Shown in pieces: positions 47,701-60,500 of a DNA stretch of 64,000 nt; within the stretch, counting starts at the first letter, position 1, and the number at the start of each line of letters is the position of its first letter. Origin of the DNA: Chlamydomonas reinhardtii (Eukaryota > Chlorophyta > Chlorophyceae > Chlamydomonadales > Chlamydomonadaceae); assembly GCF_000002595.2 (NCBI RefSeq), contig NC_057015.1, forward strand, positions 3,875,955-3,939,954, written 5' to 3'. The notes below the pieces were generated by a model. The model had not been told where the DNA came from, ran no database searches, and was given only the letters and a program-made list of their open reading frames with translations. A program made the translations under genes and the position numbers.

Positions 47701-48008
47701 TGGTGCCGGTCATGCAGGGCGGCATGGTGCCGCAAGGAGGCCAGCAGGGCCTGGGCCACGGCGTCCAACCGCAGGGCCTGTACAGCAGCAGCATGCAGCT
47801 TGGGCCCGGGGCCGGGCAGCAACAGGTCGGCGGGCTGCCAGGCGGGAGGCCCATGAACATGGCGGGAGGGCAGCAGTCGCACATGCAGATGGGCCAGCCC
47901 GGGGTCCAGCAGCAGCGGCTTGTGCAGCCGCCGCCAGGAATGGGCTTCGTGCCGGCGCCCGGCACAGGATTCGGCGGACCGGGCATGCTGCCAGATGGCG
48001 CGGGGTGA
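44742..48008 (+). CDS. GNAT acetyltransferase with long Met/Gly/Gln-rich tail
   Basis: Three exons join in phase: 44742-45068, 45222-45472 and 45701-48008, giving 961 residues. Residues 1-109 hold LLYSLPINELFELPGRP and PKRLARIHGGKPRVHTIHEY. Exons 2-3 encode a GNAT fold: FRVLVILPRYRSGW, the acetyl-CoA-loop region IPFVATHENKRGRGYCR, CLVEAVEEIARTLGLKRLML, and TWKHLGFHYCP, then LHTDMVYLQNTTQMQKDV. This resembles the acetyltransferase part of plant PHD-GNAT proteins (IDM1/ROS4 type), but no PHD finger is seen here. After about residue 290 the chain is a prion-like tail of roughly 670 residues rich in Met, Gly, Gln and Pro (for example GGGMGGGMGGVMGG), typical of transcription coactivators. Nuclear chromatin acetylation is the best guess; the substrate is unknown. 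TGTAA follows at 48120-48124. Confidence 0.82.
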
Positions 48009-49260
48009 TTGGTGAACATGACGCAGCTTCTCGAAGGAGCGTGTAAACTGTACCTCTACTTGGCGTATTCTTGGCGTGTGTACTTTTGGGTGTGCGTGAA
48101 AGCAGGTGTGGGCTTCGGTTGTAAATGTGTGCGGACGGAGTGGTGCCATCCGCACCAAAGCAGCCGTTTTTGTTTCCAGCTATTTAGAGTAGCAGACAAG
48201 AGCTCAGTTTGGGTTTAGATGTAGGCTGCAAGGACTGTAGCGTGATTGCCAATGAGTGAGCACAAGAAGCAGGAATCAGCAGTCAGGGCAGGCGAGAGAG
48301 TCTCGAGATACGAGCGCACTGGACAGGACCAGGAAGTGTAGGACTTGCATGCTTTAGGCCGTAGCTGGTGTTCCATGTAAAGGCAGTCAGCGTGCAGCCG
48401 CGCACTGGGTGCCTGTAGCGAGTCGGTGTCTCGGTGAATGCGCCACACGCGTTTGGCCTGCGCCTGAATTTCGAACACCGCGAATGGGGAACCTGGTGCG
48501 ACCGAGGACGGCGAGAAGTAGCCACGAAGGCACAAAGTACAGGAACAGCCAAAGCGGCTGTGAGTTAGGATCGGCCAAAGCGAAATAGGACACAGCGTAT
48601 CTTTGAAAGTGACGGGACGCATGCGACGGCCTCGCAGGAGAGGCAGCCCCGAAGAGGAGACGTGAGAGGAGACCCTTGGGGAGACCCTCCCAGGTCAACC
48701 GCTCCACGCCCCCCCCACAGACCGACCGCTCTGCCTTTCAGCATCGCCATCGGTGTATATATGTACCTGAGTGATACAACCCATTGTAGTGGGGTGCGCG
48801 CTTGCGAGGGACACGGGCTGGGGATTCACTTGCCGCAAGACTGCAAGTGCAATTGCACCTCGCCTTGAAGCTGTGTTCAATATCGCAGCGTTTCGCGTGC
48901 AAGTAGTGGCGCATGCATTAAGTGGTTTTTGCCGCGAACCAAGCCTTGAATATGCTGGGAAAAGCCTCGCCGCCGCGAGCGCTTTCTCCTGCCGGGCCTG
49001 AGCCGCTTCCGACACGGTGCTAGGGCATTTTGTGGTGATATGCATTGCAACGCGACGTAGCAGATCGCTTTTAGGGGCGCAAATTGGGCTGGGTCGCATG
49101 GGGCATACGGGCCCATCGGGGAAGTTTGCGCCTAAAGCCTCGCCGCCTTGCCCAGGCTCTCCCTTATTACACCTCGTGGTGGGTGTCTTTTAACATAGCG
49201 GCTGCATAGAAGCCGTCACCCCTTCCCCTGAGTGGGCCTTTGTAGAACAAGGCGTGAAAA
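48009..49260. other. Intergenic: GNAT 3' UTR and EF2 promoter
   Basis: About 1.25 kb with no recognisable gene. A TATATATG block at about 48756 is some 500 bp before the EF2 ATG, too far for a confident TATA box. Short minus-strand frames near 48215-48700 lack domain character. Confidence 0.45.
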
Positions 49261-52200
49261 ATGGTGAGGCGCTCCAGCCGACACCTCTCCTTTTGCTCTC
49301 GCGGCCGGCTCTGCCGGTCCGCTAGGTCTGCTGGGCAGCTTAGCGTGACTTTCTTGGTCCTGGACTGTTGGTTTGGCGCTGCAGGTGAAGTTCACCATGG
49401 AGGAGATCCGTGCGCTCATGGACAAGCCTCACAACATCCGCAACATGAGTGTGATTGCTCATGTGGACCACGGTAAGCTCCTCTGCTATGCTCAAGATGC
49501 TTGGACTGCGCTAACTGGGCGTGTCGCGCTGATGTGCAGGCAAGTCGACCCTCACCGACTCGCTGGTGGCTGCGGCCGGTATCATGGCCGTCGAGCAGGT
49601 GCGCCGCCAAGAGATCCCCCCGCGCACCGACCCCTTCCGACCGCCCCTATTGACGCATTTTACATTTTCTCCTGCAGGCCGGCGACGCCCGCCTGACGGA
49701 CACCCGCGCCGACGAGCAGGAGCGCGGTATTACCATCAAGTCGACCGGCATTTCGCTCTACTACCAGATGACCGATGACGACCTGAAGAACTTCACTGGT
49801 CAGCGTGATGGCAACGACTATCTGGTGAACCTGATTGACTCGCCCGGTCACGTCGACTTCTCTTCGGAGGTGACCGCCGCGCTGCGCATTACCGATGGCG
49901 CTCTGGTCGTCGTGGATTGCGTGGAGGGTGTGTGCGTGCAGACCGAGACTGTGCTGCGCCAGGCCCTGGCTGAGCGCATTCGCCCGGTGCTGACCGTCAA
50001 CAAGATGGACCGCTGCTTCCTGGAGCTGATGCTGGAGGGTGAGGAGGCCTACACCACCTACCTGCGTGTGATTGAGAACGCCAACGTCATCATGGCCACC
50101 TACCAGGATGAGGCCATGGGCGACATCCAGGTCTACCCCGACAAGTCGACCGTGTCCTTCTCCGCCGGTCTGCACGGCTGGGCTTTCACCCTGACCACCT
50201 TCGCGCGCATGTACGCGTCGAAGTTCGGCACTGATGAGGCCCGCATGATCACCAAGCTGTGGGGCGACAACTTCTTCGACCCCGCCACCAAGAAGTGGAC
50301 CACCAAGCAGACCGACTCGCCCAGCTGCAAGCGCGGCTTCGTGCAGTTCATCTACGAGCCCATCAAGCAGATCATCGAGCTGGCCATGAAGGACGCCAAG
50401 GACAAGCTGTGGCCCATGCTGGAGAAGCTGAACGGTGGGCATGGTGTGGTGGGTGGTTCGGGCCGCGGTTTGGGGGTTAACGGTTGGTCATGGTCAACTG
50501 ACTGGATCGGCCGGCGGCATCGGCCGGGCAACTCGGGGCAGTTGGCGTCTGCTCCTGCCGGTTCTCACACGTCCCAGTTCTCTTGTGCGTGCGTCCTGGC
50601 ATCTGACTAACAGCTGCACATGTCCCTGTGCTACGTTCAGTGATCGGCCGCCTCAAGTCTGACGACAAGGAGCTGAGCGGCAAGCCCCTGATGAAGCGCA
50701 TCATGCAGAGCTGGCTGCCCGCCAACGAGGCGCTGCTGGAGATGATCGTCTACCACCTGCCCTCGCCCGCTAAGGCCCAGCGCTACCGCGTGGACGTGCT
50801 GTACGAGGGTCCCCTGGACGACACCTACGCCACCGCCATCCGCAACTGCGACCCCAACGGTCCCCTGATGGTGTACATCTCCAAGATGATTCCCACCGCC
50901 GACAAGGGCCGCTTCTTCGCCTTCGGCCGTGTGTACTCCGGCAAGGTGGCCACCGGCGCCAAGGTCCGCATCATGGGCGCCAACTACATCCCCGGTGAGG
51001 GTTGCTGTAGGGCTGGTGGCGGGTGGCGGGCAGTTGCGAGGGGCGCTAACACGCGGGCAACAGGGTGGGCTATGGGCTGCAAGGAACCTGGAGAGCTGTA
51101 CTGAGCAGCAGTCGTTTAGTTAAGAGGGGTCCAGTTTGAAGCGAATGGGGTGTAAGTGAGGACGCGCTGCTTTTGGGGCTGTGGATGCGTGTATGGGGGT
51201 TTGGTCGGGCTGCCAACGTATCCCACAGCTCACACCTCGATAAGCCTCCAAGCCAAGCCCCTTCTGACTTGCGCCGCTTCTCGCGTTCCCCCCCTCCTCA
51301 GGCGAGAAGAAGGACCTGTACAACAAGTCGGTGCAGCGCACCGTGCTGTGCATGGGCCGCAAGCAGGAGGCCGTGGAGGACGTGCCCTGCGGTAACACCG
51401 TGGCGCTGGTGGGCCTGGACCAGTACATCACCAAGACCGCCACCATCACCAAGGAGGGCTGCGACGACGCCTTCCCCATGAAGGCCATGAAGTTCTCCGT
51501 GTCGCCCGTCGTGCGTGTGGCCGTGGAGCCCAAGAACGCCTCGGACCTGCCCAAGCTGGTGGAGGGCCTGAAGCGCCTGGCCCGCTCGGACCCCATGGTG
51601 CAGTGCATTATCGAGGAGACCGGCGAGCACATTATTGCCGGTGCCGGTGAGCTGCATCTGGAGATTTGCCTGAAGGATCTGCAGGACGACTTCATGGGCG
51701 GCGCTGAGATCAAGGTGAGCGCGTCCGCGTCGGCTGCGGGGAGGAGGGATAGTCAAAAGGGTCGGGAGGGCACCGGGGGCGGTGGGCGCCTGGGCGGGCA
51801 GGCGGGAGGGGTCAGATAAGGACACGGCGAGCGCAAGTGAGGGCGTCAGTCTGTTGCAATCCAATGATGGGCCACAGTCCACTCTGTCGCATTGGCCAAC
51901 ACAACAACTGCGGGCAACCTCTTTCGTGCCACCACCAAAGAGCATTGCCCCCTCGCACCGCGTCTAACCACCACGACGCTCCTTCTACGCACCCTCTGCT
52001 GCAGATCTCGGAGCCCGTGGTGTCTTTCCGCGAGACCGTGACCGCCCAGTCGGACCACACCGTCATGTCCAAGTCGCCCAACAAGCACAACCGCCTGTAC
52101 ATCCAGGCCCGCCCCATGGAGGACGGCCTGGCTGAGGCTATCGAGTCTGGCCGCGTGGGCCCCCGCGACGACCCCAAGATTCGCTCCAAGATCCTGTCAG

Positions 52201-52868
52201 AGGAGTTCGGCTGGGACAAGGAGATCGCCAAGAAGATCTGGTGCTTCGCCCCCGACACCAACGGCGCCAACATGATGATTGACGTGACCAAGGGTGTGCA
52301 GTACCTGAACGAGATCAAGGACTCTTGCGTTGCCGCCATGCAGTGGGCGTGCAAGGAGGGTGTCCTGGCGGAGGAGAACATGCGCGGCATCGTCTTCGAG
52401 TTCATGGATGTGGTGCTGCACACCGACGCCATTCACCGCGGTGGTGGCCAGATCATCCCCACCGCCCGCCGCGTGATCTACGCCGCCGAGCTGACCGCCC
52501 AGCCCCGCCTGTGCGAGCCCGTCTACCTGGTGGAGATCCAGGCGCCTGAGCAGGCGCTGGGCGGCATCTACTCCACCCTGAACACCAAGCGCGGCATGGT
52601 GTTCGAGGAGATGCAGCGCCCCGGTACCCCCATGTACAACATCAAGGCCTACCTGCCCGTCGTGGAGTCGTTCGGCTTCACCTCGGTGCTGCGCGCCAAC
52701 ACCGCTGGCCAGGCCTTCCCCCAGTGCGTGTTCGACCACTGGGACGTCATGCCCATGAACCCGCTGGACAAGGGCACCCAGGCCAACACCCTGGTCACCA
52801 ACATCCGCACCCGCAAGGGCCTCAAGCCCGAGCCCGCTCCCCTGTCCGAGTACGAGGACAAGCTCTAA
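49261..52868 (+). CDS. EEF2: Translation elongation factor 2 (eEF2)
   Basis: The GTPase that drives ribosomal translocation in the cytosol. Seven coding exons join in phase: 49261-49263, 49385-49472, 49540-49598, 49678-50434, 50641-50994, 51302-51714 and 52005-52868, giving 845 residues, the family length. The first coding exon is only the ATG. G-domain motifs are AHVDHGKS (P-loop, split by an intron inside the Gly codon), [13 protein letters not shown] (switch I region), [12 protein letters not shown] (switch II) and VNKMDR. The domain IV tip carries the diphthamide histidine in [15 protein letters not shown] (His 702). The C-terminus is SEYEDKL. Codon use is strongly biased to a few C/G-ending codons, unlike neighbouring genes, as expected for very high expression. 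Assignment is certain; exon edges are well supported by canonical GT/AG sites. Confidence 0.98.
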
Positions 52869-53898
52869 ATGCGCGGCCTGCTTGCGATTGCGGCCTGTCT
52901 TCGTTCATGGGGACAGGCGCGCGCAGCGGCGGCGGTGGAGCCGGGTGCTGGGGCCCGCCTGGCAGCGCTGTCGCAGCGGCGGCGTGACCAACGGCAGCGG
53001 CGGCATGTGGTTCTTGGGTGATCGAGGAGGATCCAGCAGCGGCGGCGGGGGCTCCTAGCAGGCGCTGGGGCGGCGGCGAGCGGCTTTGCGGCTGTGGCGT
53101 GGCGGCACTGGCGCGGCGGTAGGGTCTTGAGGTGTGCGCACCTCCTGCAGTCCGGTTATGCACGTGCGGTCTGTAGCGGGCTGGCGGATGTCGTAACGAC
53201 AGCTAGCGAAGGTTGCGCTGTGATGCCGAGCAAGTGGCGCTGAACGTGTGTGGGCCGACGGGGTTGTAGCGAACCGGGACCAGCTCGGGGCTGATTGTGT
53301 GTTGTTAAGAACACAGTAGGGGTAGCACTTTCATTAGCCAGGTACCGAAGCCGCGGGCAGGAATGACTCGGGCGCGCATGGTTCAGGCGTCTTGCAGGTG
53401 TGTGAGAACTCTCAAAGTGTGCGGTGGACTAGTGGCGGTGACGCCGTAGGTGGGTGGCGGTAAATAGCGCTTGCGCGCCTGTTCTTGCCGACCCGGCAGG
53501 GCGGGGCTGCAGCAACGTGATGGTGCAACGCCTGCCGTAAATGGTCCATATGCGGAACAGTGCGCAGACTCGTCTGAGTGATCGTGTGACACAAGTAGGT
53601 TACGGGTTGACCAATGACATGCGCAAGGGGTTTCGCACGCAAAGGGTTGGCACCAAATGCCACCCGCGCTATTCGGGATTCGAGATGTTCGCTGCACGCG
53701 ACTAGCGGCAGATCAAAGAACAAGCGAAAGCTCGACGTCTCTTCCACTCGTCCTGGGTAAAGTGGGATTTGGGACAGGGCGGATGATGGAAGCATGGAGG
53801 CGGGGGAGGTCAGTGCCAGAATTCTAACAGCCGGGTGTCGCCAGAATCGCAGCAAACTCGGAGAAGGTTGCATCTCAAGCGCTGAAACAAAATAAAGG
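52869..53898. other. EF2 3' UTR and promoter of the TPR gene
   Basis: A 1-kb stretch with GGC-rich sequence just after the EF2 stop. No gene is seen. I found no TGTAA signal close to the EF2 stop, so the poly(A) site may use a variant signal. Confidence 0.4.
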
Positions 53899-55102
53899 AT
53901 GAACTTCAACGACGGACAGGCGCTCAGTCGCAGCTTCCAAGACTTCGCTAGGCAGCCAGGTGTCGCAGCGCTGGTGGAGCAGGCACAGCGCGAGGAGCTG
54001 AGCCAAGTGCTGCAGCAGCAGGATGCGGCGTTGATGGAGGATCTGAGGTGCAAGGTGAGCAGGCGCACAAGGGGGAGAGCAGGGCGCGGACGGGGGCTCG
54101 GCACACGAGCTTGCGAGGGCAGCGAGGTTGGCAGGGAGCCAGCCCTGCAGCACGCTTTGAGAATGCATGCGTTACGGCATTTGCGTAAAACTATTTACCA
54201 TATACGTGCTGCGGTGGCATGCAGCCCTGCCTGTTCTCGCAGCCAAGTTGGCTGGCTGCAGCGCCCGGCCCGGCTACAGCCGTGGTGGGGTGGCGAACTT
54301 CTTGCGTCCCCTGGGCTCCTGCCATACACGCGCAGGTCGACGCTGCTGACGCTGCCACCAGAGCGGCGCTAGCCCCGTACCTCACCATCCCAGTCCTGGC
54401 ACGTCTTGTGGGCAGCCTATTCAATGACCCGGGCACCGTGAGTTAGACCCGGGCTGAGCGAGTATGACCCGGGCTTAGCCGCAGTCCTTGCTGCCTGCCC
54501 GCAGCCCCTGCAGCTGTAGCGGGTGGGTCCTTGCCAAGCTGTGCTTGCCACACTAGCCGGCCACACCGAATACGGTACGCCATCGAATGCAAGGCAGCCT
54601 CTCTTTCGCACTCCCGCACATGCGCATACACAGGACGTGGCGGCGTGGGCGGCCAACCCCCAGGTGCAGTCCATGCTGCGGCGGGCGCGGCGCATGCTGC
54701 AGCGGGGCGAGGTCAGCGAGCAGCAGCTGGAGGCGGCGCTGCTGACATACCTCAAGGTGGGCGCAATGGGGCCACATGTGTGCGGGACACGTGTGTGGGG
54801 AGGAGGAAGGGGGGTCGTGCGCACAGGGAGCGATAGCTCGGGGCTCTGGCGGCATAAAGGTACGCGTATCACCGCTTGCTGTTCGTTGAACCCCGCCCCC
54901 GCCTCTGCGCAGGGCCCGGACAACCCGGGGCGTGCGGAATTCAAGCAGCTAGCCACACCGCATCTGGCCAACGCCACGCCCGAGCAGCTGGCGGCGGCGC
55001 TCAATGAGCAGGTGTGCGGAGAGCGCAACTGCAGCCCGCTGCCACCCAGCACTCTGCACGCCGCGCGCAAGCTAGCAGCAGTACTGATGCGCACACGCAC
55101 AT

Positions 55103-55160
<58 letters not shown>

Positions 55161-56181
55161 ACGGTGTCATCCCCTTCCTCTTGTGCCTTCCTAGCTCACA
55201 GAGGGAGAGGGAGAGGGGGTTGTAGATACCAGCCCAAACTAAACCAAACCCAATGCAATAGAGTGAGGAGGAGAGCGGAAGAAGGAGAGAGCGAGAAAGC
55301 ACGTTGTAGCTGATTTTGCCCATTCATGCCCCGGCGCCCGCAGCTAGAGGAGCGGCAGCAGGGAAATGCGGCCTATCGGGCCGGTGACATGCAGGCGGCG
55401 CTGCGACACTACACAAGAGGGCTGGCGGTGCTGCGTCTTCTCCGGCCGGCGGGGCCGCAGGATCAGGCGTTGTTGCAGGAGGCTGCGGTGAGTGGCTTGA
55501 AGTTGGGCTGGGCCCGGGCTCGGCAAGCTCGGAAGCAACAGCTGTTGCTGCGAAGAGTAACGAGAGAACTGTGGTGCAGCATTGTGGCTTAAGACCGCCT
55601 CCCTTGTTCTCCCCTGTGCGGCTCGCAGGTGGGCCTGCAGCTGAACAGCGCGGCGGCGCAGCTGGCTGCGGGCGCCGCCGGCACGTGTGTGGACCTGTGC
55701 AGCGAGGTGCTGGCGGCGGCGCCGGGGCACCCGACAGCGCTGATGCGGCGGGCGCGGGCGCACGTGGTGCGGCACGACTACCAGGTGCGGGGCGGCGTAC
55801 CTGGCACCATCGCACAGGACTAGGAGGGGGCCTGGGCAGTGGCGTGTGAAGGACTGCGCTGTTAAGCCGGCATGGTGCGGTTTGATGGCATTACTGCACG
55901 GGTACGGCAAATCAACGTTAGGTGCCGGGACGCTTGCAGGGAGAGCCAACTACGGGTCTAGCCGTGATCGCCCTGCACGCCCTGCCCCCGGCATCGGTCC
56001 CGCTGCCGCACAGGCTGCTGAGGCGGACCTGCGCGCGGCGGAGGTGGCGGACGCGGCGGCTGGAGGCGCACGTGCTGCGGAGCTACGGGGCCTGTGGGCA
56101 GAGCTACGGGCGCAGCGGCAGCGGGATCGCCAGGCGGACCGGGGCGTGTGGGGGCGCGTGTTTGCGCCGCCACCGTCATGA
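53899..56181 (+). CDS. TPR co-chaperone-like protein
   Basis: Seven exons join in phase: 53899-54054, 54336-54437, 54634-54756, 54913-55011, 55344-55487, 55629-55784 and 56014-56181, giving 315 residues. The N-terminal half (MNFNDGQALSRSFQDFARQP and the NPQVQSMLRRARRMLQRG helix) is helical and not assigned. Residues of about 160-270 form a three-repeat TPR block of the immunophilin/STI1 type: RQQGNAAYRAGDMQAALRHY, then LQLNSAAAQLAAG and HPTALMRRARAHVVRHDYQA. It ends RDRQADRGVWGRVFAPPPS, similar to the basic helix ending other co-chaperone TPR domains. A chaperone-adaptor role is inferred from the TPR type only. Introns are short; the fourth holds a (CA)n run. It is convergent with the beta-helix gene. 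Confidence 0.82.
55105..55162. repeat. (CA)n microsatellite in an intron of the TPR gene
   Basis: About 25-28 CA units, interrupted toward the ends by CG, inside the intron 55012-55343. Length is likely polymorphic. Confidence 0.9.
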
Positions 56182-56768
56182 GCTTGTGTCGTGTGGGCGT
56201 TGGGCCGGGGACTTTCAGTTGGCACGCCGGCAGACTTCCAGAGTGCAGTCAGCTGGCAAGGCGGCAGGAGCCTGAAGGTCAGGCAGCTGGGCCGCAGGAG
56301 CCGGGACGAACATATCGGATGATGTGCGTGTGCGTGTGCGCCAAACAAACGCAAAGGTACACGTGTGGCTCGGGAGTCGGGACAGCCTGGGGGCGATGCT
56401 GGTTGGCGCAGTGACAGAGACAGGGCATTCATCTGTGCATGCCCCCACTTAAGTCAGGGCCCATGGGGCTGAGCGCTCCCGCTGAAGTGAGCTGAGGCCA
56501 TTGGCTGCCGGTGGAGGAAGGGCACAGCATTTAAGTGGCGTGCGTGTTACTTCTTGGCGTGTCTCATGCCAACACGTTGGGTTTGTCGTCCCCTGCCCGC
56601 AAACACGCTGCCCAGAAGGACGCGCTTGTCAGCGCCCATCACAGCACAGAAGCACAGCTCACGATCCGACCAAGCCAGGGATGCTGGGCACACCCTGGCC
56701 CCAGCTACATCGTGGAGACACTCACAAACGCACACGGCCTACGTGTTCGCTTTCCGTATGACCCCCAC

Positions 56769-56772
<4 letters not shown>

Positions 56773-56810
<38 letters not shown>

Positions 56811-56824
56811 ACACATACACACAC
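56773..56824. repeat. (CA)n microsatellite
   Basis: About 20 CA units with one CC interruption near 56811, in the 3' flank of the TPR gene. Confidence 0.88.
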
Positions 56825-57326
56825 TCCATGCGCTTGTCGTTTCTCTTGAACACACACTAACCGCTGCTTCCCAACAACCCAGCAACGCCAGCGGTGCCCT
56901 GCAACGTCCGATATGAAAGCCTAGATAGCTTGCAGCGCCGGGAATCAAGGAGTCGCTTGCAACACTGTAACAAAACCTTATTCGCAATGGGCATGCAGTC
57001 CATTGCGTGATCAAAGGCTCCATCAATGCGCATGAATGTGTTGCGGCGCAAAAGTGCACGAAAGAATATGAATAAGCAGTATACTGTACACGTATGGAAC
57101 CCGAGCGGGGCAGTGACCCCTAGCAGGCCCGTCTTTATTGAGGCAATGAAAACGCGCGCTGGAGTTTTCGTCGGAGAAAGGGCCTGCGAGGAGTGTCTCG
57201 CAGCACCGGCAACTTATTACGGCATGTGTTGAGATGCGTGCTCTGCATCCCTCCACCTTGCTAGCAACCAACTCGCAGGGGAGTGTCTTTCAACTCCGGC
57301 GACGGTTCCGTCCGGGTCACGCCTAC

Positions 57327-57355
57327 ACACACGCACACACACACGCACACACGCA

Positions 57356-57409
<54 letters not shown>
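57327..57409. repeat. (CA)n microsatellite
   Basis: About 40 CA units with CG and AA interruptions in the first third and a pure run from about 57363 on. Confidence 0.9.
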
Positions 57410-57410
<1 letters not shown>

Positions 57411-57589
57411 TGCTGCCGGCAAGGCGGCCTTACCTTGAAGTGCGCGGTACGAAAGCTCACAGCACAAAACTATCGCCAAGGGGGCATACCCCGCCAATCC
57501 ACTTATCCACTTCATTTTCTGCATACATACATGGCAATGCAGCGTATGTTCAATACGCAAACCCATAATGCAAGCCGCTACTGTCAAGC

Positions 57590-60500
57590 CTAGGACAGCG
57601 CGGCGCCGGCGTCCGTCAAGTTGCCCACCGCGCCACGCGGCTTGCCGTAGTAATCATCGCCCGCCGCCGCCAGCCGCGGCACCGACCGAATCGCCGGGCT
57701 GCCGCTGCCGGGCCGGTAGCCGCGGCTGATGTTCACCTTGGCGTCTCCCTCCACGCTGCCCGTGTCACCCGACAGGTACGCCTGCCAGCCCGCCAGCCCG
57801 CCATCATACCCAGGGCCCAGGGGCGGCGCACGGCGGTCCACATACCGCCCAGCGGGTGCCGCCGCCGTGCCGCCGTCGCCGCCGCCACTGCTGCTGTTGC
57901 TACTGCCGTAGGAGCTGGTTGCGGGGCGGTAGTAGTAGTTGTTTGCAAAGGACAGGGTGGAGGTGTTGGTGAAGGGCGTGTACACGGCCAGGGCGCTGGG
58001 GTCGGCGTTGGGCACGCCGCCGCATTCGGACAGGGTGCAGTCGGCGTTGATGCAGTAGCAGCCGCTGTCCAGCACCTCCATGGCGCTGGAGGGGATGAGC
58101 TTGATGTCCTGGATCTCAGACAGCAGCGCGTCCCACTGCGTCGTGGCCTCGCCTGAGCAGGCGGAAGAACACGGTACACAGGATGGCGTGTGGGCGCATG
58201 GCGAGTGGATGGGTGCTATCGTGTGGGCGAGGAGTGGATCCAGAAACGCCTGTACCAGGCTTGCAACTTGCCGGCCCTTCCCCCGCTGATCGCAGGCGCG
58301 CACACCACAAGGCGAATGCCAACCGTACGTGGCTCACCCGAGAAGTACCAGGGAGAGCCGTTGTCAGCAAAGATGCCGCCATACGTTTTAAGCGCCGTAC
58401 AGAAGATGCGCGCCGTGCGCTTTAGTGGCGAGCAGTCGTACGAGGCGTTTAGTCGTACACGCAGGCCCATGGGCGGCGCGTCAGGACCCGTGTAGCCGGC
58501 CGGCGCGAAGTGGGTTGCGGGCGGGACGTAGGCAGCACGGGAATTGGGGCCCGTGAAGCGAATGGCGTGATCTGCGCGGGTGGCGAGCGGCGCAACGAGG
58601 AGGTGAAGGCCCCACCCAGGTCAGAACTTCCGCCAACATATAAGCAGCTGCCCCTGAAACTCTGCAAGACCCAGCCCTAGCTAGTACCGCATCCTCCCAT
58701 ACTCCAGTTTCCGCGTTTGCCGCCTGCCCCTGCGCTCACCGATGTAGCCCCGCACGATCTCCTCATACCGCACCAAGCCCGGCAGTATGGCAAGGCCCGC
58801 GGCGTCAGCGGAAGTCCAGCCCAGCGGCCGCCCCAGCGCGTTGCGCGACAGGTTGAAGCGCGCCACAATGTCAACCTGTATGTGGGGCGTGTGAGGGGGG
58901 AAAGGCAAGTGAGGTAGGGTTTGGTTGAAGGCCCGAGAGGACCTGAAGGCTGGCCGTTGCAGTTGCCCTGGACGCAAGGCGAGCACACCATGAAGCAATC
59001 CATGCACATCCACCCCGAGCAAGCTTACCGTCCAGCGGTTGGTGGTCAAGTTGAGCGCAGGCGGGAAGCTGCGGTAAAGGCCAGGGCAGGCAGGCAGCAG
59101 GCACGTTCAGCCAGTAATTTTACCGCAGACACTACCCGCTTGGACCCTGGGCGCTGCGTCCCCACTTTCCTGGGCTCAGAGTCTGCTAGCCCCCCGCCCC
59201 GCGTACGACGCGCGACGCTGCACTTACCCGCACTTTCACACATGCCCACAGGTGCAACCGCACCCCCGAAATCGGGTTTGTTTTCCTCCCGCTACGCCCA
59301 CGAAACGCATTGCCGCAACCGCAGCCTGCGCCCACCTCCTCCACGCCTCGTACAGCAGGCACGTGGCGTTGTCAACCACCAGGATGTGGCGGTCACCGCC
59401 GCACGTGGTGTCCGGGCAGTTGGCGTAGGCGCCCTCCACGGGTGTGTTGGGCGGAAAGGGGAAGGTGGAGGTGGGGCCCCGATCCGACTCACCAGGGTAC
59501 CCGTGCGGGCCGATGTCGATCTGGGGGTCAGTGGGCACAGACGTGGGCTGGGGTGCTCAGTACCGTGCTCAACATGCGTGGCAAAGTGGGTGGTTTCACA
59601 GTGCGGGCTAGTGTACGACAGGCGGGAAATGCTGATTGGCATGCTCGTAAAGTGTGTGCGCATGAATGCCCGCTCGCTGCAACTCGCACCTACCTTCACC
59701 AGCTGCGTGCCCCGGCTGCTGTCCACTACTAGGAAGGGAATGCCGTACAGCACACGCGTGGCGCCACTGCCGTACCCGCCGCCAAAGTCAGGGTGCAGAC
59801 CACCGCCGCCAATACGGGCACGGAGCGCGTCGCCGTTGGGGTGCAGGGGCAGCGCCCGCACGTCCATGTGCCAGGCATGGTCGCGTGGGAACATGGGGCA
59901 GGCGCCGTCGGCGTCGCGGCCCTGCTCGCCTGGGGCATTGATGTAAGCCTCGGCGAATGGCATGCCGCCCAGTTGGCGGCGGAGCAGGTGAGCATTCTGA
60001 GGAAGATCTCGGTGCTCACTGCTGTCAGTGTCAGGTGAGACAGCTTGTGGATCCGGTGTGGACCGGAGCAGGTGGCGGTGGTGACGGTGCCCCGCGGCTG
60101 TGCTTGTGTTAGTGGTGCTCGTGCCGGCAACAGGGCAGGCGGCCGTGGTGTTGGTGCCAGAGGAGTTGGTGGTCGGCAGCTGCGGCAGGGAGGTGTTGAG
60201 ATTGCGCGTGAGCAGGGACGCCTGCATGATGCGTGCCTCCAGCACCAGCGAGGCTGAGGCCGGGCCGCCCAGCACCACGATGTTGTTCTGAGGGTAAACA
60301 GCGGATGAGCGGATGAGCGGAAAGAGGGGACGAGGGGATGGGGCTAAAGACCGGATGAGTGTATGAAGGTATGAGGGGACTAGGGGATGCGGTGGGGAAT
60401 GGCGGGAGGCAGCGCTGACGAGGTGACAGGTGGCGCATAGGAGGGATTGGGGCTGGGCCTGTCACACCAGCTCAAAGCCCATAGCGCAAGACCGAGTTCA

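Larger units (their letters stand above)
56182..57589. other. Convergent 3' regions with two (CA)n microsatellites
   Basis: Space between the TPR and beta-helix stop codons. A plus-strand TGTAA lies at 56966-56970. CA runs lie at about 56773-56824 and 57327-57409. No gene is seen. Confidence 0.5.

Noticed and set aside
48215-48707. Minus-strand frames upstream of EF2
   Set aside because: No conserved motif; they sit in the EF2 upstream region and do not form a spliced model.
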